Below are positions 36,882 to 49,438 of a stretch of DNA of 64,000 bases, piece by piece. Every line of letters starts with the position of its first letter. Within the stretch, counting starts at the first letter, position 1. Source of the stretch: Puccinellia tenuiflora. Taxonomy: Eukaryota; Streptophyta; Magnoliopsida; Poales; Poaceae. Where the stretch lies: the NCBI GenBank assembly GCA_012064385.1, contig QRDG01001725.1, positions 124,001 through 188,000 on the forward strand. The letters run 5' to 3'. A program made the position numbers and the translations under genes. The notes under the pieces were generated by a model, which worked only from the letters and a program-made list of their open reading frames with translations, was not told the DNA's origin and searched no databases.

Positions 36882-39400
36882 TCAAGGGTAGAACTTGCGC
36901 ATGTGCTGGATGTTCCAGGGGTTGGCGACAGGGATGCCGTCCTCCGTCTCGAGCCGCGCAGAGCCAGGCCTGGCGATGTGCACGACTCTGTAGGGTCCTT
37001 CCCGCATTAGCAAGAGCTTGTGGAGGCCTGCCCTGGAGAGGATTCTCCTCAGGACAAGGTCTCCTGCTTCGAGAGTGCGCGGGCGGATGTGGCGGCTGTG
37101 GTAGCGACGGAGGTCTTGCTGGTACCTTGCCGCTCTCAGGGCCGCATTGCGGTGGAGCCCCTCGAGCAGCAGCAGGTCATGGTTGCGGAGTTCGTCCTGC
37201 TCAGCTTCCTTGAAGGCCAAGACTCGCGGAGAGTCGTGGGTGATCTCGCTGGGGAGGACGGCTTCGGCACCATAGACGAGGGAGAACGGCGTCTCACCAG
37301 TTGGCTTTGTTGGCGTGGTGCGGATGGACCAGAGCACCGAGGGGAGCTCATCGATCCAGTGCTTGCCGCTGGCCTTGAGGCGGTTGAAACTTCTCGTCTT
37401 GAGGCCCTTGAGCACCTCGGCGTTGGCTCGCTCAGCCTGCCCGTTGCTTCGTGGGTGCGCCACTGAGGCGTAGCAGATTTGGGCGCCGAGGCTGCCGCAG
37501 TAGGACTTGAAGGTGCCGCTGATGAATTGTGAGCCGTTGTCGGTGATGATGCGGTTGGGCACGCCGAAGCGGCAGACCAGGTTTCTGATGAACTTCTCCG
37601 CTGATTTCGCCGGAATGGTGCGCACGGGTTCCACCTCAGGCCACTTGGTGAATTTGTCGATGGCGACGTAGAGGTAGCGGTAGCCCCCGAGCGCTCGCGG
37701 GAAGGGTCCCAGGAGGTCCAGCCCCCAGACCGCGAACGGCCAGGAGAGCGGGATGGTTTGGAGTCCTTGCGCGAGCTGGTGGATCTGCTTGGCGTGGAAT
37801 TGGCAGGCGTCGCAGGATTGGACGATTGCGGCTGCATCTTGAAGCACTGAAGGCCAGTAGAAGCCACTCCGGAAGACCTTGCCTGCAAGGGTGCGTGAGG
37901 ATGAATGGTGGCCGCACTCTCCGCTGTGGATGTCGTTGATGAGCTGGCGGCCTTCCTCGGCAGGGACGCACCGCAAGGCAACCCCATTGGGGCGCTTACG
38001 GTACAGGTCTCCGTCGTGGAGGCAGTAAGACTTGGCCTGGCGAGCAACTCTTTCGGCTTCTGCATCTTCTTCGGGGAGGACTCGGTTTTGCAGGTAGTTC
38101 TTGATCTCGTCGATCCAACTAGTGTCTTGGCGTACCAAGGTCATCAGCAAGCGATCGCCTGAGGGCAGCCCGCAGTTTGGTGCTCCACTTGATGGGGCTG
38201 GTGGGAGCTCCTCATTGATGCTCATGTTGACAGCTGGTTGCTTGACGGAGGACTTGGCGAGTCTTTCCTCGAACACTCCAGGCTTCTGTGCTTCCCTTCT
38301 TGCTGCTCGCCTGGCGAGTTCATCTGCTTCTTGGTTCTCTCCTCGTGGGATATGCTTGAGCTCCATGCCCCTGAAGTGCTTCTCGAGTTTGCGTACCTCT
38401 TCAAGGTAGGCTACCATGTAGGTGTCCTTAGGCGTGTAGCTTTTGTTGGAGAAGTTGACGAGGAGCTGAGAGTCGCCCTTGATGAGGATGCGCTTGATGC
38501 CGAGGGCAATGGTAGCTCTGAGCCCGGCGAGGAGGCCTTCATATTCAGCAATGTTGTTGGAGACCTTATCGTTGTCCTTGAAGCATAGCTGGACGGCGTA
38601 GTAGAGCTTGTCGCCTGTCGGTGAGGTGAGGACAGCACCAGCCCCTGCACTCCGGGCCGCGAAGGCGCCGTCGAAGTGCATGGTCCAGTGGCTTGGTTCC
38701 GTCCCTCCTGAGGCTGTAGCCTCCTCCTCTTGAGGCTCTTCTTCACGCGTGTCCGTCCATTCGGCCATGAAATCAGCCAGCGCCCTGCCCTTGATGACCC
38801 TTGTGGTGTCAAACTCCAGCTCGAAAGGTTGTAGCTCGATGCCCCAGCTTGCGACGTGATCTGTTGCGTTTGGGTTGCGCAGGACTTGCTCCAGGGGGTA
38901 CGAGGTGACCACCTTGATGGGGTGACCCTGGAAGTAGTGGCGCAGCTTCCTGGAGGCGCTGAGGAGCGAGAAGAGGAGCTTTTGCTGCATGAGGTAGCGC
39001 TCGCGAGCGTCCCGCAGCACTGTGCTGACGAAGTACACGGGATGCTCGACGAGCGTAGTCGTTGGTGTGGCAGCGGCTGGCTCCTCTCGAGGCTCGGTGG
39101 AGTCCTTGTCGAGGTTTTCTTGAGGCCCCTCTTGTAGAGGCTCGGCAGGAGGCTGGAGGCTTGACGAGGGTGCTTCCTTGTCGGGGGGCTCTGGGGCTTG
39201 GCGAGGACTGGCTCTTCCCTTTCAGCCACCAAGACCGCGCTTGCCGTCTGAGGAGTGGCTGCAAGATACAGCTTCCGAGGCTCGCGAGGGCGTGGGGCAA
39301 CCATGATGGGTGGGCTCGCCAGGTATTTCTTCAGGTCCTCAAAGGCCTTTGCTGCTTCAGGGGTCCACTTGAAAGGACCAGACCTCTTCATGATCTTGAA
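36882..39400 (-). pseudogene. pol: Tat pol C-terminal part: RNase H domains and integrase
   Basis: The frame is open for 718 codons from 39038 to 36882. It starts in the RT-linked RNase H region, then has a second, archaeal-type RNase H (HFDGAFAARSAGAGAV, around 38680) typical of Tat. Integrase follows: HHCC finger around 37930-37800 (ending CDACQFHAK), DDE core as WGLDLLGPF (~37725), TDNGSQF (~37525) and NGQAERAN (~37415). The C terminus has no chromodomain and ends HMRKFYP. Upstream, between 39038 and 39400, the first RNase H is broken by at least two frame changes, so the polyprotein cannot be read through. Confidence 0.92.
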
Positions 39401-40860
39401 AATGGCAGCGCCCTCTCGCCGAACTTGGAGATGAAACGGCCAAGGCTGGCCATACATCCCGCTAGGCGTTGAATGTCCTTGAGGCGACGAGGAGGCTGTA
39501 TTTCTTCTATGGCCTTGATCTTGTCAGGGTTTGCCTCGATGCCGTGATGAGACAGCAGGAACCCGAGGAGCTTGCCTGAAGGGACCCCGAAGACGCACTT
39601 GGCGGGGTTCATCTTGATGTTTACTTTGCGCAGGTTGGCAAAGGTCTCCTCGAGGTCCTGGATGAGCATGTCTTCCTCGCGAGTCTTGACCACGATGTCA
39701 TCGACGTAGGCCTCTGCATTCCTCCCCATTTGAGCCCCCAAGGCGATCCTCATGAGGCGCTGGAAAGTGGCGCCGGCATTCTTCAGGCCGAAGGGCATGC
39801 AGACGTAGCAAAACACACCGCAAGGGGTGAGAAATGTTGTCTTCTCCTCATCCTCCTTCGCCATCTTGATCTGGTGATAGCCTGAGAAGGCATCCAGAAA
39901 ACAGAGGAGTGCGCAGCCGGCGGTGGAGTCCACGATCTGGTCGATCCTCGGGAGGGGATAGGGGTCCTTGGGGCAGGCCTTGTTGAGGTCGGTGAAGTCG
40001 ATGCAGAGGCGGCTTCCTCCGGTGTGCTTGGGGATGACCACACCGTTGGCGAGCCAAGTGGGATGGACAACTTCCTTGATGATGCTGGCTTTCTTCAACT
40101 TTTCAACTTCCTTGACGATGAAATCTTGCTTCTCTGGCGCCTGGCGCCGCGCCTTTTGCTTCACGGGGCGTGTGTTTGGACACACGGCTAAGTGGTTCTC
40201 GATCACCTCCCTCGATACTCCGGACATATCTGACGGTGTCCATACGAACATGTCAGAGTTTGCCCTGAGGAAGGCGATGAGCGCGCTTTCCTATTTGGGA
40301 GGCAGGTTGGCGCCGATGGTGACGCTAGCCCCCGAGCCATTTGCCTCAAGAGGCACTTGCTTTGTCGCGGCCTTCTCCTGAGAGAACAGCTGCTTCTTCT
40401 TCGCGGGGGGTCTCGGGAGGGTCTCCTCATCCTCGTCAGTGGGTGACGCCACCGCGGCAGCCTTGTAGGCCGCTTGCGCAGTGTACAGGGCGTATGAAAC
40501 CATGCCGCGGATGAAGATGGTGCCACCCGAGCCAGGGAGCTTGACGAGGTTGTAGGCGTGGTGGGTCACCGCCATGAACTTGGCGAGGGCGGGGTAGCCG
40601 AGGATGGCGTTGTAGGGCAGGCCGATGTGCGCGACGTCGAAATCGATCAGCTCGGTGCGGTAGTTGGCCTGAGTGCCGAAAGTGACGGCGAGCCTCACCT
40701 GCCCCAAAGGGGTGGTGAGACCCTCTGTCACCCCCGAGAAGGGCCTGGTAGGGCATGAGCCACTCGTAGGGCACCTACAGCTTCTCGAATGTCTTGACAG
40801 AGATGACAGTGGAGGCCTGCACCCCCATCGATGAGCGTCTTGGAGACTGCAATGTTGTTG
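39388..40860 (-). pseudogene. pol: Tat protease and reverse transcriptase
   Basis: An aspartic-protease active-site region (LIDGGAGL) lies near 40820-40850 and is damaged downstream by a stop and frame change around 40730-40790. The rest of the protease (40731-40294) is followed by an in-frame stop at 40291-40293. RT then runs to 39388 in the same phase. RT motifs include LCIDFTDLNKACPKD, FLDAFSGYHQI, CMPFGLKNAGATFQ and YVDD (39697-39708). The RT frame stops at 39388 with a frameshift near 39400. Confidence 0.92.
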
Positions 40861-40926
40861 ATGGTGGGAGTGCAGACCAGCGGGATGGTGCCAACAGTTG
40901 AGGTGGACTTGGGGTGGTCGCCGGAG

Positions 40927-42713
40927 TCAAAGGTGATGGGGTAATGGGACCACTTGAGGGGCCCTGGAGGCCTCAACCCCGGGAAGGGCTGCCGCGACCT
41001 CGCGGGCGAGCTTCTTGAAGTGGCAGTTGGAGCTGAGGGCCTGAGCCCCGCCGAGGATGCAAGTGGCCCCGCGAGGCACCTGGTAGCCCTCAGGAGTCTC
41101 GACAGGGAGGTTGTCGTTCGTGGGCTGGGCGGCGTTGGCCTGAGGGTTCTGCTGGTAGTTGTCGTCGTAGTTGTTGTTCCAGCGTCGCCCCCCGCAGCCG
41201 CCGCGGCCGCCACGACCTCGCTGCCGCTCGTTAGCCTCACGAGCCTCGCGAGCCTCGCGAAGCCTCTTGAGGTCGTAGCAGTCCTCGGTGGCATGGGAAT
41301 TCCTGTTGTGGTAGATGCAGAAGGGACGATCATCTTTCTTCTCGGGGTCCGCGGCTGGAGTGGCAGCACGAGGCTGCTTGGCATCAGGCTCAGCCGCGAG
41401 GACCGCAGTGGTCTTGCGCTTCTCGGTGGATTTCTTCTTCTTCTTGGACCCCTCGGCGGGGTCCCCTGGCTCGTTCTTGATGAACAAACGGCCCTCCTCA
41501 GCCTTGGCACACTTGTCCGCCAAGTCAAAGAGCTTGACAATAGTGGTGATTTTGTCGTGGATGCCAAGCTTCTCGAGCATCCGCACATCCGTGACCCCAG
41601 CCTGGAAGGCCAAAATGACCTGCGCGTCGGTGGCGTTGGGGATCTTGTTGCGCACCTGGCTGAAGCGCTGGATGTACTTGCGGAGGGTCTCGCCAGGCTT
41701 CTGGCGCACGGCGCGGAGGTCGTTGTACGTGAGGCCGTGCTTGTACGTGCCCTTGAAGTTGGCGATGAAGCATCGGCAGAGGTCCTCCCAGGTGTTGATG
41801 GACTCGGCGGGGAGGTTGGTGAGCCACGAGGACGCGGAGTCCTTGAGGGCCATGGGGAATTAGTTCGCCATGACCTTGTCGTCGCCCCCGGCGGCCTGGA
41901 TGGCCAAGGTGTAGAGCTGCAGGAACTCCAGGGGGTTGTTCTTGCCGTCGTAGCGTGGAGGAAGATCCGGCCGGAACTTGACCGGCCAGACGACGCGACG
42001 GAGGCTGCGAGTGAACGCGGCCGTCATGCCGTAGGTGACCGGGCCGTTGGCGAGGGTGGCGCGGAGGTGGCGCCCCGCGGTGGGGACGTCGTGGACGGCG
42101 CGGTTGTGGCGATCCTGGTGGCGCTCGATGCTCACGCATGCATCCTCCGGGGCCCGCTGCACGATTTGGCAGTCGTGCGGCGACGACGCGTGCGACGCAG
42201 CGCGGTTGTCGCGAGGAGGAGCCCCGGCTGGAGCAGGTTGCGGTGGAGCCGGTGGAGCTGGAGCGGGCGCGGGGTGACGAGGAGGCGCATGCGGCGCGCC
42301 GTGCGCCACGTCCCCTGCGCGTGCAGAGAGAACCAGCGAACGAGACGGCACGGGAGTGGCAACACGAGCGGCACCGACGACCTCGGAAAGGCGGTTGAGC
42401 CAGGCTTCCTGGGCCTCCGGCGTGGGACAGTACTGCAGCAGCTCCTGCGCCATGAGAAGCGCAGTCGCCGGGCTGGGCGCAGGGCGGCCCAGCGAGGAAG
42501 CAGCACGGTCCCGCGACGGGTGCAGGGAGGAAGCCTCCTCTTCGCCAAGGTCGTCCTCGGCGTGGTCGATGTCGTCGTCCTCGGGTGCTCGACGCGGGGC
42601 TCGGGGTCGACGTGGCACTCCGGAGCAGCACTTCCGCGCGGGTTGCCAGCGGGAGCGGTGGCGGCGCTAGCCATCCGGCGAGCGAGTCGTTCGGCGCGAG
42701 AGATGCCGGCCAT
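40927..42713 (-). pseudogene. gag: Tat gag, broken
   Basis: The main frame runs from at least 42618 to 40927 with one in-frame stop at 41860-41862. The capsid-like region (SWLTNLPAESINTWEDLC, then RFSQVRNKIPNATDAQVI) is the plant retrotransposon gag domain, around 41840-41560. A modified zinc knuckle, CIYHNRNSHATEDC, occurs near 41325-41280, followed by an Arg/Gly-rich tail. The first ATG after the PBS (42713) opens a different frame, so the start is uncertain: either a frameshift lies between 42713 and 42618 or translation starts within. Confidence 0.87.
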
Positions 42714-42743
42714 GGCTGTGTCGAGGGTGAAGACGTGCCTCAG

Positions 42744-42764
42744 CCCCCTACCTGGCGCGCCAAA
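42744..42764 (-). other. Primer-binding site of the Tat element
   Basis: On the minus strand the LTR end is followed by TTTGGCGCGCCAGGTAGGGG, the PBS common in grass Gypsy elements. It confirms minus orientation. Confidence 0.85.
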
Positions 42765-43810
42765 TGTCGGAGAACTGCCCCAGGAACTGGGTGTGTCTCA
42801 CAAGGATCGAGTAAGGGGCTGAACATGGAGTCAAACAACCCTCAACGTGCCACAGCGACGGTGCTCGCCTGGATCGTCGCGGGGAGGCACTGCAGAGAGG
42901 AACACACAGTATTACCCAGGTTCAGGGCCCTCTAGGTGAGGTAAAACCCCTACATCCTGCCTCGGATGTATTGCACTTGCTTGGAGAGGTTTGAGTACAG
43001 AGGGAGATTGGCGAGCTCGAGGTGGCTACAATGGCTACTGCAGAACTCAGATCTAGGGTTTGGTCTAAGCTCCAGGATTGTGAACTACTAAGGGTCGAAC
43101 CCCTTGCCCGAGCATGCTCCCCCTCCTTTTATAGGTGTCTCGGAACTCTTCCCCCAAATATCTTGGCGGGAAGGGTTACCACATGGCAACGAAGGAGGAG
43201 GTGCGGTGCACAATAAAGGTAGAGTCCACCATAAAGGTAAAGTCCATGGACGCGGTCCACGGCAGGGGGCAGCGTCATCAGAGCTGGAAAATCCACCGTC
43301 CAACCAGGATGGTGGGCTGGAGCCGGTGATGTTACCCCTGGAGCGTAGCAGCAGGCGGTCTCCTTATCGCCAAAGTGGCAATCCTTGGGGCTCCTTTGCT
43401 TGGTGCAGCTTTGTTGACTCCTTTATACATAAGAACGGCAACTGTGGCGCTGCCGTCACCACGCGCAGGCACGGTCGTTACTCTACGGAGGGTGCAGAGC
43501 CCATGTGCGCTCTGCCGCGGAGGCGGAGCTAGCTTCGAGGGGAAGGAACCCTCGCAAGGCCGGAGGCCTCGCCGAGCCTTTCGGCTTGGTCCTTAGCAGA
43601 ATTTGTAGGTGGCATCCGAGATGCCCTCTCGAGGAGAGGTGGTCCCTCGGCGAGGAAAAACCCTCGGCGAGGAGGAGAGGTCCCTCGCGAGGAAAAACCC
43701 TCGCGAGGCTCGCCAGGCTTGGAGAGCCTAGTCCTTAGCGAAATCTCCTAAAGAATGCTGTGGGCCCTGGCAGGCCGGCCCGTGGTACCCTGGTTTCCAC
43801 TGTGCCGACA
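42765..43810 (-). repeat. 5' LTR of the Tat element
   Basis: 1,046 bp, near-identical to 10000-11042; TSD copy ATCTT follows at 43811-43815. It has an extra 3-bp repeat unit near 43350 relative to the other LTR. Confidence 0.95.
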
Positions 43811-44212
43811 ATCTTCATGGGACCGTTAGCATCGCCTTTCTTCCTTTTTGGTGTCTCGATGCCAAAGGGGGAGAAATGGTTCTAGTAGGATGTTCGTGGG
43901 ATTTGCATGGGTCGGGCACAAGCATTTGCTTTTATCATTCCTTAAGAGCTTGTGTCCCATTATGTGTTGAACTTGTGTTAAGTTTTGAACTCTATTTGCT
44001 ATTTGCTACTTTTATGTGAGATGTGGATCTTGTTGTCGTTTTATTCTTGAGGAGACTTGGTATCGGTTATTATCTATGGTTGAGTTATTTGTGAGGTGAG
44101 ATGTGCTTTGGAATTATCTTTTATTCTCACACACAAGGTATGATTGTTAACACAAATATCAACCCCCTCTATATCATGTCTCTTAGGTTTGCAAATGAAT
44201 TTGTCATATATA
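43811..44212 (+). other. Copia 3' region, first piece
   Basis: It resumes the Copia sequence after the Tat insertion. A polypurine-tract-like CCAAAGGGGGAGAAA lies at 43862-43876, more than 400 Copia bases before the true PPT. No ORF is seen. Confidence 0.75.
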
Positions 44213-47200
44213 TGTAACAGCCCCAGCTTGTAATGAAAAATACCAAAAAAAATCCACTTTTTCCTTATCATGTTTGCATCATGGCATCCATATGAAATTG
44301 CTATGTCTAACCATTTCACTTTGAAACCAATTACAATGTGGAAGCAAACCTTCTCAAGATTTCACACCAAATCCAAATGCTTAACTTGTCAACCAATTTG
44401 TTCTTGGACTTCCAAATTGTTAGGAAGTTCCAATTGACATGATGGAACCAATTCTCAAAAGTCCAAGTTTTGCCAAATAAGAAATAAACTTGAGAATTCA
44501 AAATCTGGTTAATTCAAATTCTATTTTTTAAACCAAGTTAAACATTCCAAAATTCAAACTAAAATCATGGGGAGCTTCATAAATATATTGGGAGCCTCCA
44601 TGAATATTTTCACTATTTTTGGAATTGTTTAAGTGCTCCAATTAAATCCAATTTGGAGTTTATTAAAAATGCCCTAAATAAAACCCTATGAACAAATATG
44701 GTGCAAAACTTTTTATTTTGAAGCCAAACTTTTTGTGGAGCTTCTACAGGTCAATGGGAGGTCACATGAATTTTCCCAGATTTTCAAAAATTGCTTAAGT
44801 GGCTTATTTAAATAGCTAAACCTGCTGTTTTTAAAAATCAGAAAAAGGAAATGGGGAAATGTTTAAATCCCTGACAGCGGCCCCCCCCTGGTCAGCTTCC
44901 TTTCTTTCTTCCTCCACAGTGCCGAGCGGCACTGGCGCCATGCCGCTGCCGCCCGTGCCGCCGCGCGGCCATGCTCCACCTGCTCCCCCGGAGGGTCAAG
45001 ACGACGCCCTGGACGCCCACCTACCCATTCCCCCGCTCAGCTGCTTCCCGTTCCTCTCCTTGTCCCCCCACGAGCTTCCCCTTCTGCCGCCGCTCGCCTC
45101 CGCTCGACGCCGCCGTTTGGAGCTGTCCTGCACGGATCGAAGCGGACGGGAAGCACCACCGCATCATCCTCTTCCTTCCCTTGCCAGGAATCGGACCGGG
45201 ACCGGCCGAATCAATGCCGGCGTCCTCTTCTTCCTTTGAATCGGCCGGGTGCCATCGAGCACGCGCCCGTCGATTCCGCCCCTCCGCGCCGTCGCCGACC
45301 ACACCTTAGAGTTCAGGGTGAGCTCCGCTTCCTTTTAGCTCTTTTCCCCGCTCCCCATCTTCCTCTCCCGCCGTCGATCGACGCCGGTTGCCGCCGGCGT
45401 CACCGTCTCCGAGCGCCCGGCCTAGGTCCCAGCTGGGCCGGCCTGAGGCCGGAAGCCTCGGGCTGGTGCCCGATCGGGGCCGGCTCGGGGCCGGAGGCTT
45501 CGGCCGCCCTCCCAGCCTGGGAGCCCAGCCTGGACCGGCCAAAGGCCGGACCCTTCGGGTCACACCCCGGCCTGGCCGGCTTGAGGCCGGCCTGTCTGGG
45601 AAATGCTTTTCCCTTTTTAGATTTAAAACCAAATTGAATAATTCATATCTTTTTAAATAATGATTCAAATTTGACAAATCAAATTTCAAAATGATCAGGA
45701 AAACAAACTCTACTTGTTAGAATTATTGTAACTTTCTTTTGAAATTATATTCTTGCTATTTATTTAGGAATTCCTAAAATGGTATAAATAGAACCTAAGA
45801 AAAATAATAATTCGATAAATATTCAACCAAAATTTGTGAATAAAATATCAATGTGATCAACACCTCAAATGCAATCAAACCATGCTAATATCACATCATT
45901 ACCACAAATATTTATTTGATGTTATTCTTTAAATGATTAAACGATTTAAATTCGAATACTTATTTAATTCACTATTTAATCATCGATAATCGGAAAATCA
46001 CAAATAAGGTACCAAAATGATCGGAAGAACAAAACCGACTTAATCATGTCTTGTCATGCATATTTGAGCCACTTCTCTAATAATGTAATAATTTATAGAT
46101 AATGTGGTCATTAAGTTAAATATGGGGTTGCTTCCAAATAATTGCACTAATTATTTGGCTCTCCATTTAATTTTGCTATTTAAATTATATGGTGATATCT
46201 ATGCATAAAATTGTCATGTCATCATGTGATTGTGCATTGCACCTTGACTTCGTGTGATTTATTTGTTCCTTTGTTATTATTTTTGGTATCGATAGATTCC
46301 GATGTCGAGGGTCCCTCTACCTACCCCGACGAGCCGTACTACACGCCCCGGCAGCAAGGCAACAGATAACCTAACCTTCTTGGCATCTAGCACCCTATTG
46401 TTTTGTAAACTTATTTTATCCACCATAATATTGCATGCGATTCCAATATCAATTTTGGTCAATATTAGAGTATCCTATGAATGCATGTTTATCCCATGAA
46501 CCACCACATGTTACCCCTCCTATAAACCCTAGGTTTGATGTGTTAGCTGGATACAAGAATATCTTTGATGTTATTTGCTTAGCTATGCTTAGCCATGCTT
46601 AGTCGTTATTTATTTATGTCCGTTGATTAATTTCCATATTGATGAATGATGATGGAATGTTCGGACATGGTGGTTGTTGTTGGTACTTAATTAATTTGCT
46701 TAAAAGGCTTGGGTGAGTTGCCATCGGGGATGGTGTTTTGCCTCACTCTTGCCCCTAGGTGCGAGTTCATGTCCTCGGACTCAAGGTTTGAGTGTGCTGC
46801 CATTGGTGGGGGTATGGGCTCCTTACTAACTGAATAACTTGTGCGGGCATATCCAAGGGTCCTCTAGTTCGATTTTCCATTTGCGTGTGAGTGGAGAAGA
46901 AGTTGTTGCGGAGGATTTGTGTTTAGGTCATGGCGATGGGGACAGGGGCTGAAATAGGCTGGGTAAACTTGCCCTGTCGCCACAGATGACTCTAGGATAG
47001 TCTCACGCGAGGTAAAGGTTTAACCGCGCCCACTCGCCGGCCTTCCCCGGAAGAGGGCCAATCAGGTGAGCCGGACGGTACCAATGGGTAACTTAGTACA
47101 CCCCTGCAGGGTTAATCTTTTCGAAAAGCCGTGTCCACGGTTATGGACGCCTTGGGAAGGGATTTATGGGATCATAAACAACTTTAACCCAATTAAAATT

Positions 47201-48027
47201 TGGCAGCTAGAGCTTGCAATTACAACGTGTGGCAAAAGGTTCATTTCCTCGAGGGTGATTCGGGGGAGTGCCTTGGTGATGATGAGAGATGATTCTTGGT
47301 ACTACTTGGTTCGACGAGAACCGAAGGAAAATGTTACTCTCTTATCCCTTTTCCAGAAAATATTCTGAGTAGTCGATGCCATGGGTCTTTTATATCTTTT
47401 AAATGAAAATCTAGCTTTATGCAAAATAGCTACATTATACAGCTTTAGTGCCTCCGTCAGCATTGGGCCTATATCGCCCTACTAAACTTGCGAGTACGTC
47501 GTACTCAGTCTCTCTTTGCTGCCTTTATACTTTGTTTCAGAGGAGGACGACACCGAGCAGCTAGGTGGGTTCTTCGTGGACGTCGACGAGTAGTTCGGGT
47601 TCCCAGGTGGCAGCTTGGGACCGTGGAACAAGCTGGCTTGGGTTTATGTTTATTTGTAGGCCTCTTAGGCCATATTTGCATCTTGTTGTACTAGACAACA
47701 CTACTTCGCTTCCGCATGTTGTATTGATGGTCTGTGACCCTTTTGTGTGTAATATTTGTATCTTTCTCATATATGAGTTGCTATATGAATTTTTGTGTCG
47801 TAGGATCTGCAACGTGCCAGTTGTTCCACAAGTCTTGATCTCTTAACTATACCTGATAGCTGTGTCTGAGCTTATGGCATGATCGAGGTGTTGTGTGTCG
47901 ATGATCCATTCCGAGCACACCTGCCAAAGGTTTTGGCCTGGGATTGGTAAACCCACTAACCTTTGATTGTGTAGCATGACCGGTTGCACAAAGCTCCACC
48001 GTATAGTTCTAGGGTCGGGGCGCTACA
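44213..48027 (+). repeat. Solo LTR of the LARD-like family, plus orientation
   Basis: TGTAACAGCCCCAG to GGGGCGCTACA with TSD ATATA (44208-44212, 48028-48032). It is homologous along its length to the reverse complement of 12994-16726, including the GC-rich GGCCGG island (45370-45600) and the segment around 46300-46400. No internal domain or second LTR remains, so unequal recombination between LTRs is the simplest origin. It is clearly more diverged from the LARD LTRs than they are from each other. Confidence 0.93.
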
Positions 48028-48146
48028 ATATATATCATGTCTTATTTATTTGTGGCATCCTCCTCCTATGTGTGGGTTTCCTCCTCCTATGATCCTTTTG
48101 TTTTGCAAATCCTAATGTTGTCATCTAAAACCAAAAAGGGGGAGAT
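48028..48146 (+). other. Copia 3' region, last piece, with polypurine tract
   Basis: AAAAAGGGGGAGAT (48133-48146) abuts the LTR start TG at 48147. It primes plus-strand synthesis. The first 5 bases are the solo-LTR target duplication. Confidence 0.9.
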
Positions 48147-49438
48147 TGAAAGAGCATTTCCTAAACCCTTTGGTTTTGTGTGTTAGTTAACAACACTAGT
48201 GATCATCTAATGTGATGCTAAGTGCTGCAGGTTATTTGTCATATTTTACACTAAGCATCCACCACCAAAAAGGGAAGAACTGGCTGAGTTTATTTGCTGC
48301 AGAACAATCCCTGGCCGGAGTCTCCGGTCTGTCAGGGCCAGAGTCTCCGGCCCCCTGGATTTTCCTGCCTTCTGCCAGGATGTGGTGCGGTAATGGATAC
48401 CCCTCCGGAGTATCACCGGAGGGTGCCCGGAGTCTCCGGGTGGCCGGAGTATCCGGCCCTTGGAGACCGGAGTCTCCGGCCTGTTCAACGTCATCGACAA
48501 AGTTTCCGCCCGGGTGCGGAGTCTCCGCCAGCACCGGAGTCTCCGGCCCCTCCCCAAGCGTGCAAGGAGTGGTGCGTCTCTGGAGTCTGTCCGGAGGAAC
48601 CCCGGAAGAAGACCGGAGTCTCCGACCCTGCACCGGAGTCTCCAGCCCACTTAGGCCGGAGTCTCCGGTCTAAGTGACTTCCAACGGTCAGAAATTTCAG
48701 AGGGGTATAAATACCCCTCCACCTACCTCAGGAAGCTTAGCTCGTCCAGCATTTATGAACCCTAATATTTGAGAGCTCAAAATCGATAGATCTCCCAATT
48801 CCTCCATCAAAACGCGTTGATATTCGGAGGATTGAAGGAGAAGACCCAGATCTACATCTTCACCATGTCGTTCTTCATTTCACCCTCATTCACTTGAGGA
48901 TTCTTGTTTCTAGGGTTAGCATTGTGTTACCCTAGAATTCTTGTACTTACTACTTGTTGTAATTGTGACAGATGTGTTGATTTGGGAGCCCCCAATTAAG
49001 TTGTGGGTGTGTGCCCCCAAAAACATTGTAAAGGCTCCGTATTCCGCCTCGAAGGATTCCGATAGTGGAAGGTGAACCAAACCCTCGGGTGCGGTTCATC
49101 GGAGAATAGGGTGAGGCCTTTGGTGGCATCTTAAGTAGGCCTCTTGTGGCGAGCTCACACCCCTCCAACGAGACATACTCCCTTAACAAGGAGGAACTCG
49201 GGAATACATCCTTGTCTCCGCGTGCTTCCGCTTTCGGTTATCTCTTTCCCTTAGTTGTCTTTACTTGTATCGTTAATTGCCTAGTTGTTTTAGTTTGCTT
49301 GTCATATAGGTAAATTCACCGTAGTTGCATATCTAGATAATTTACCTTTGTGATAAGCCTAAAATCGAAAAAGAATTAAAAATTGGTGTAGCACCTATTC
49401 ACCCCCCCACCCCTCTAGGTGCCCATACGATCCTTTCA
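48147..49438 (+). repeat. 3' LTR of the Copia element
   Basis: Starts TGAAAGAGCATTTCC and ends GATCCTTTCA. The palindrome-repeat cluster is at 48305-48672, one unit shorter than in the 5' LTR. TATA box at 48706-48713. Confidence 0.97.

Larger units (their letters stand above)
10000..43810 (-). mobile_element. Tat-lineage Ty3-Gypsy retrotransposon, minus strand, with nested LARD
   Basis: It is bounded by LTRs 10000-11042 and 42765-43810 with a perfect 5-bp TSD. The coding order on the minus strand is gag, protease, RT, RNase H, integrase. The PBS TGGCGCGCCAGGTAGGGGG type follows the right LTR on the minus strand. A second RNase H domain before integrase and a long antisense ORF between pol and the 3' LTR are Tat hallmarks. 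Without the LARD (12994-33639) the element is about 13.2 kb, normal for Tat. LTRs differ at about 34 of 1,043 positions by my hand count, many at CpG. Confidence 0.93.
1..49438 (+). mobile_element. SIRE/Maximus-like Ty1-Copia retrotransposon, host of nested insertions
   Basis: This is one Copia element in plus orientation, interrupted by two large insertions. Its 5' LTR lacks only about 9 bp (outside the window), and its 3' LTR ends at 49438. The order gag, protease, integrase, RT, RNase H is Copia type. A long coiled-coil region within gag, an env-like ORF after pol, a PBS matching initiator tRNA-Met and GGGGGAGA polypurine tracts all fit the SIRE (Maximus) lineage. Removing the Tat insertion (10000-43815 with one TSD) and the solo LTR (44213-48032) leaves about 11.8 kb, a normal SIRE length. 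All ORFs carry stops or frameshifts, so the copy cannot move by itself. The family name is by lineage only. Confidence 0.93.

Noticed and set aside
36882..40251. An intact, active Gypsy polymerase
   Set aside because: Integrase and RT frames are separately open, but at least two frame changes between 39038 and 39400 and stops upstream break the polyprotein.
40954..42822. 622-codon plus-strand open frame opposite Tat gag
   Set aside because: It is a shadow of the minus-strand gag in GC-rich DNA. The minus strand has gag domains and a zinc knuckle, whereas this frame has no recognisable domain.
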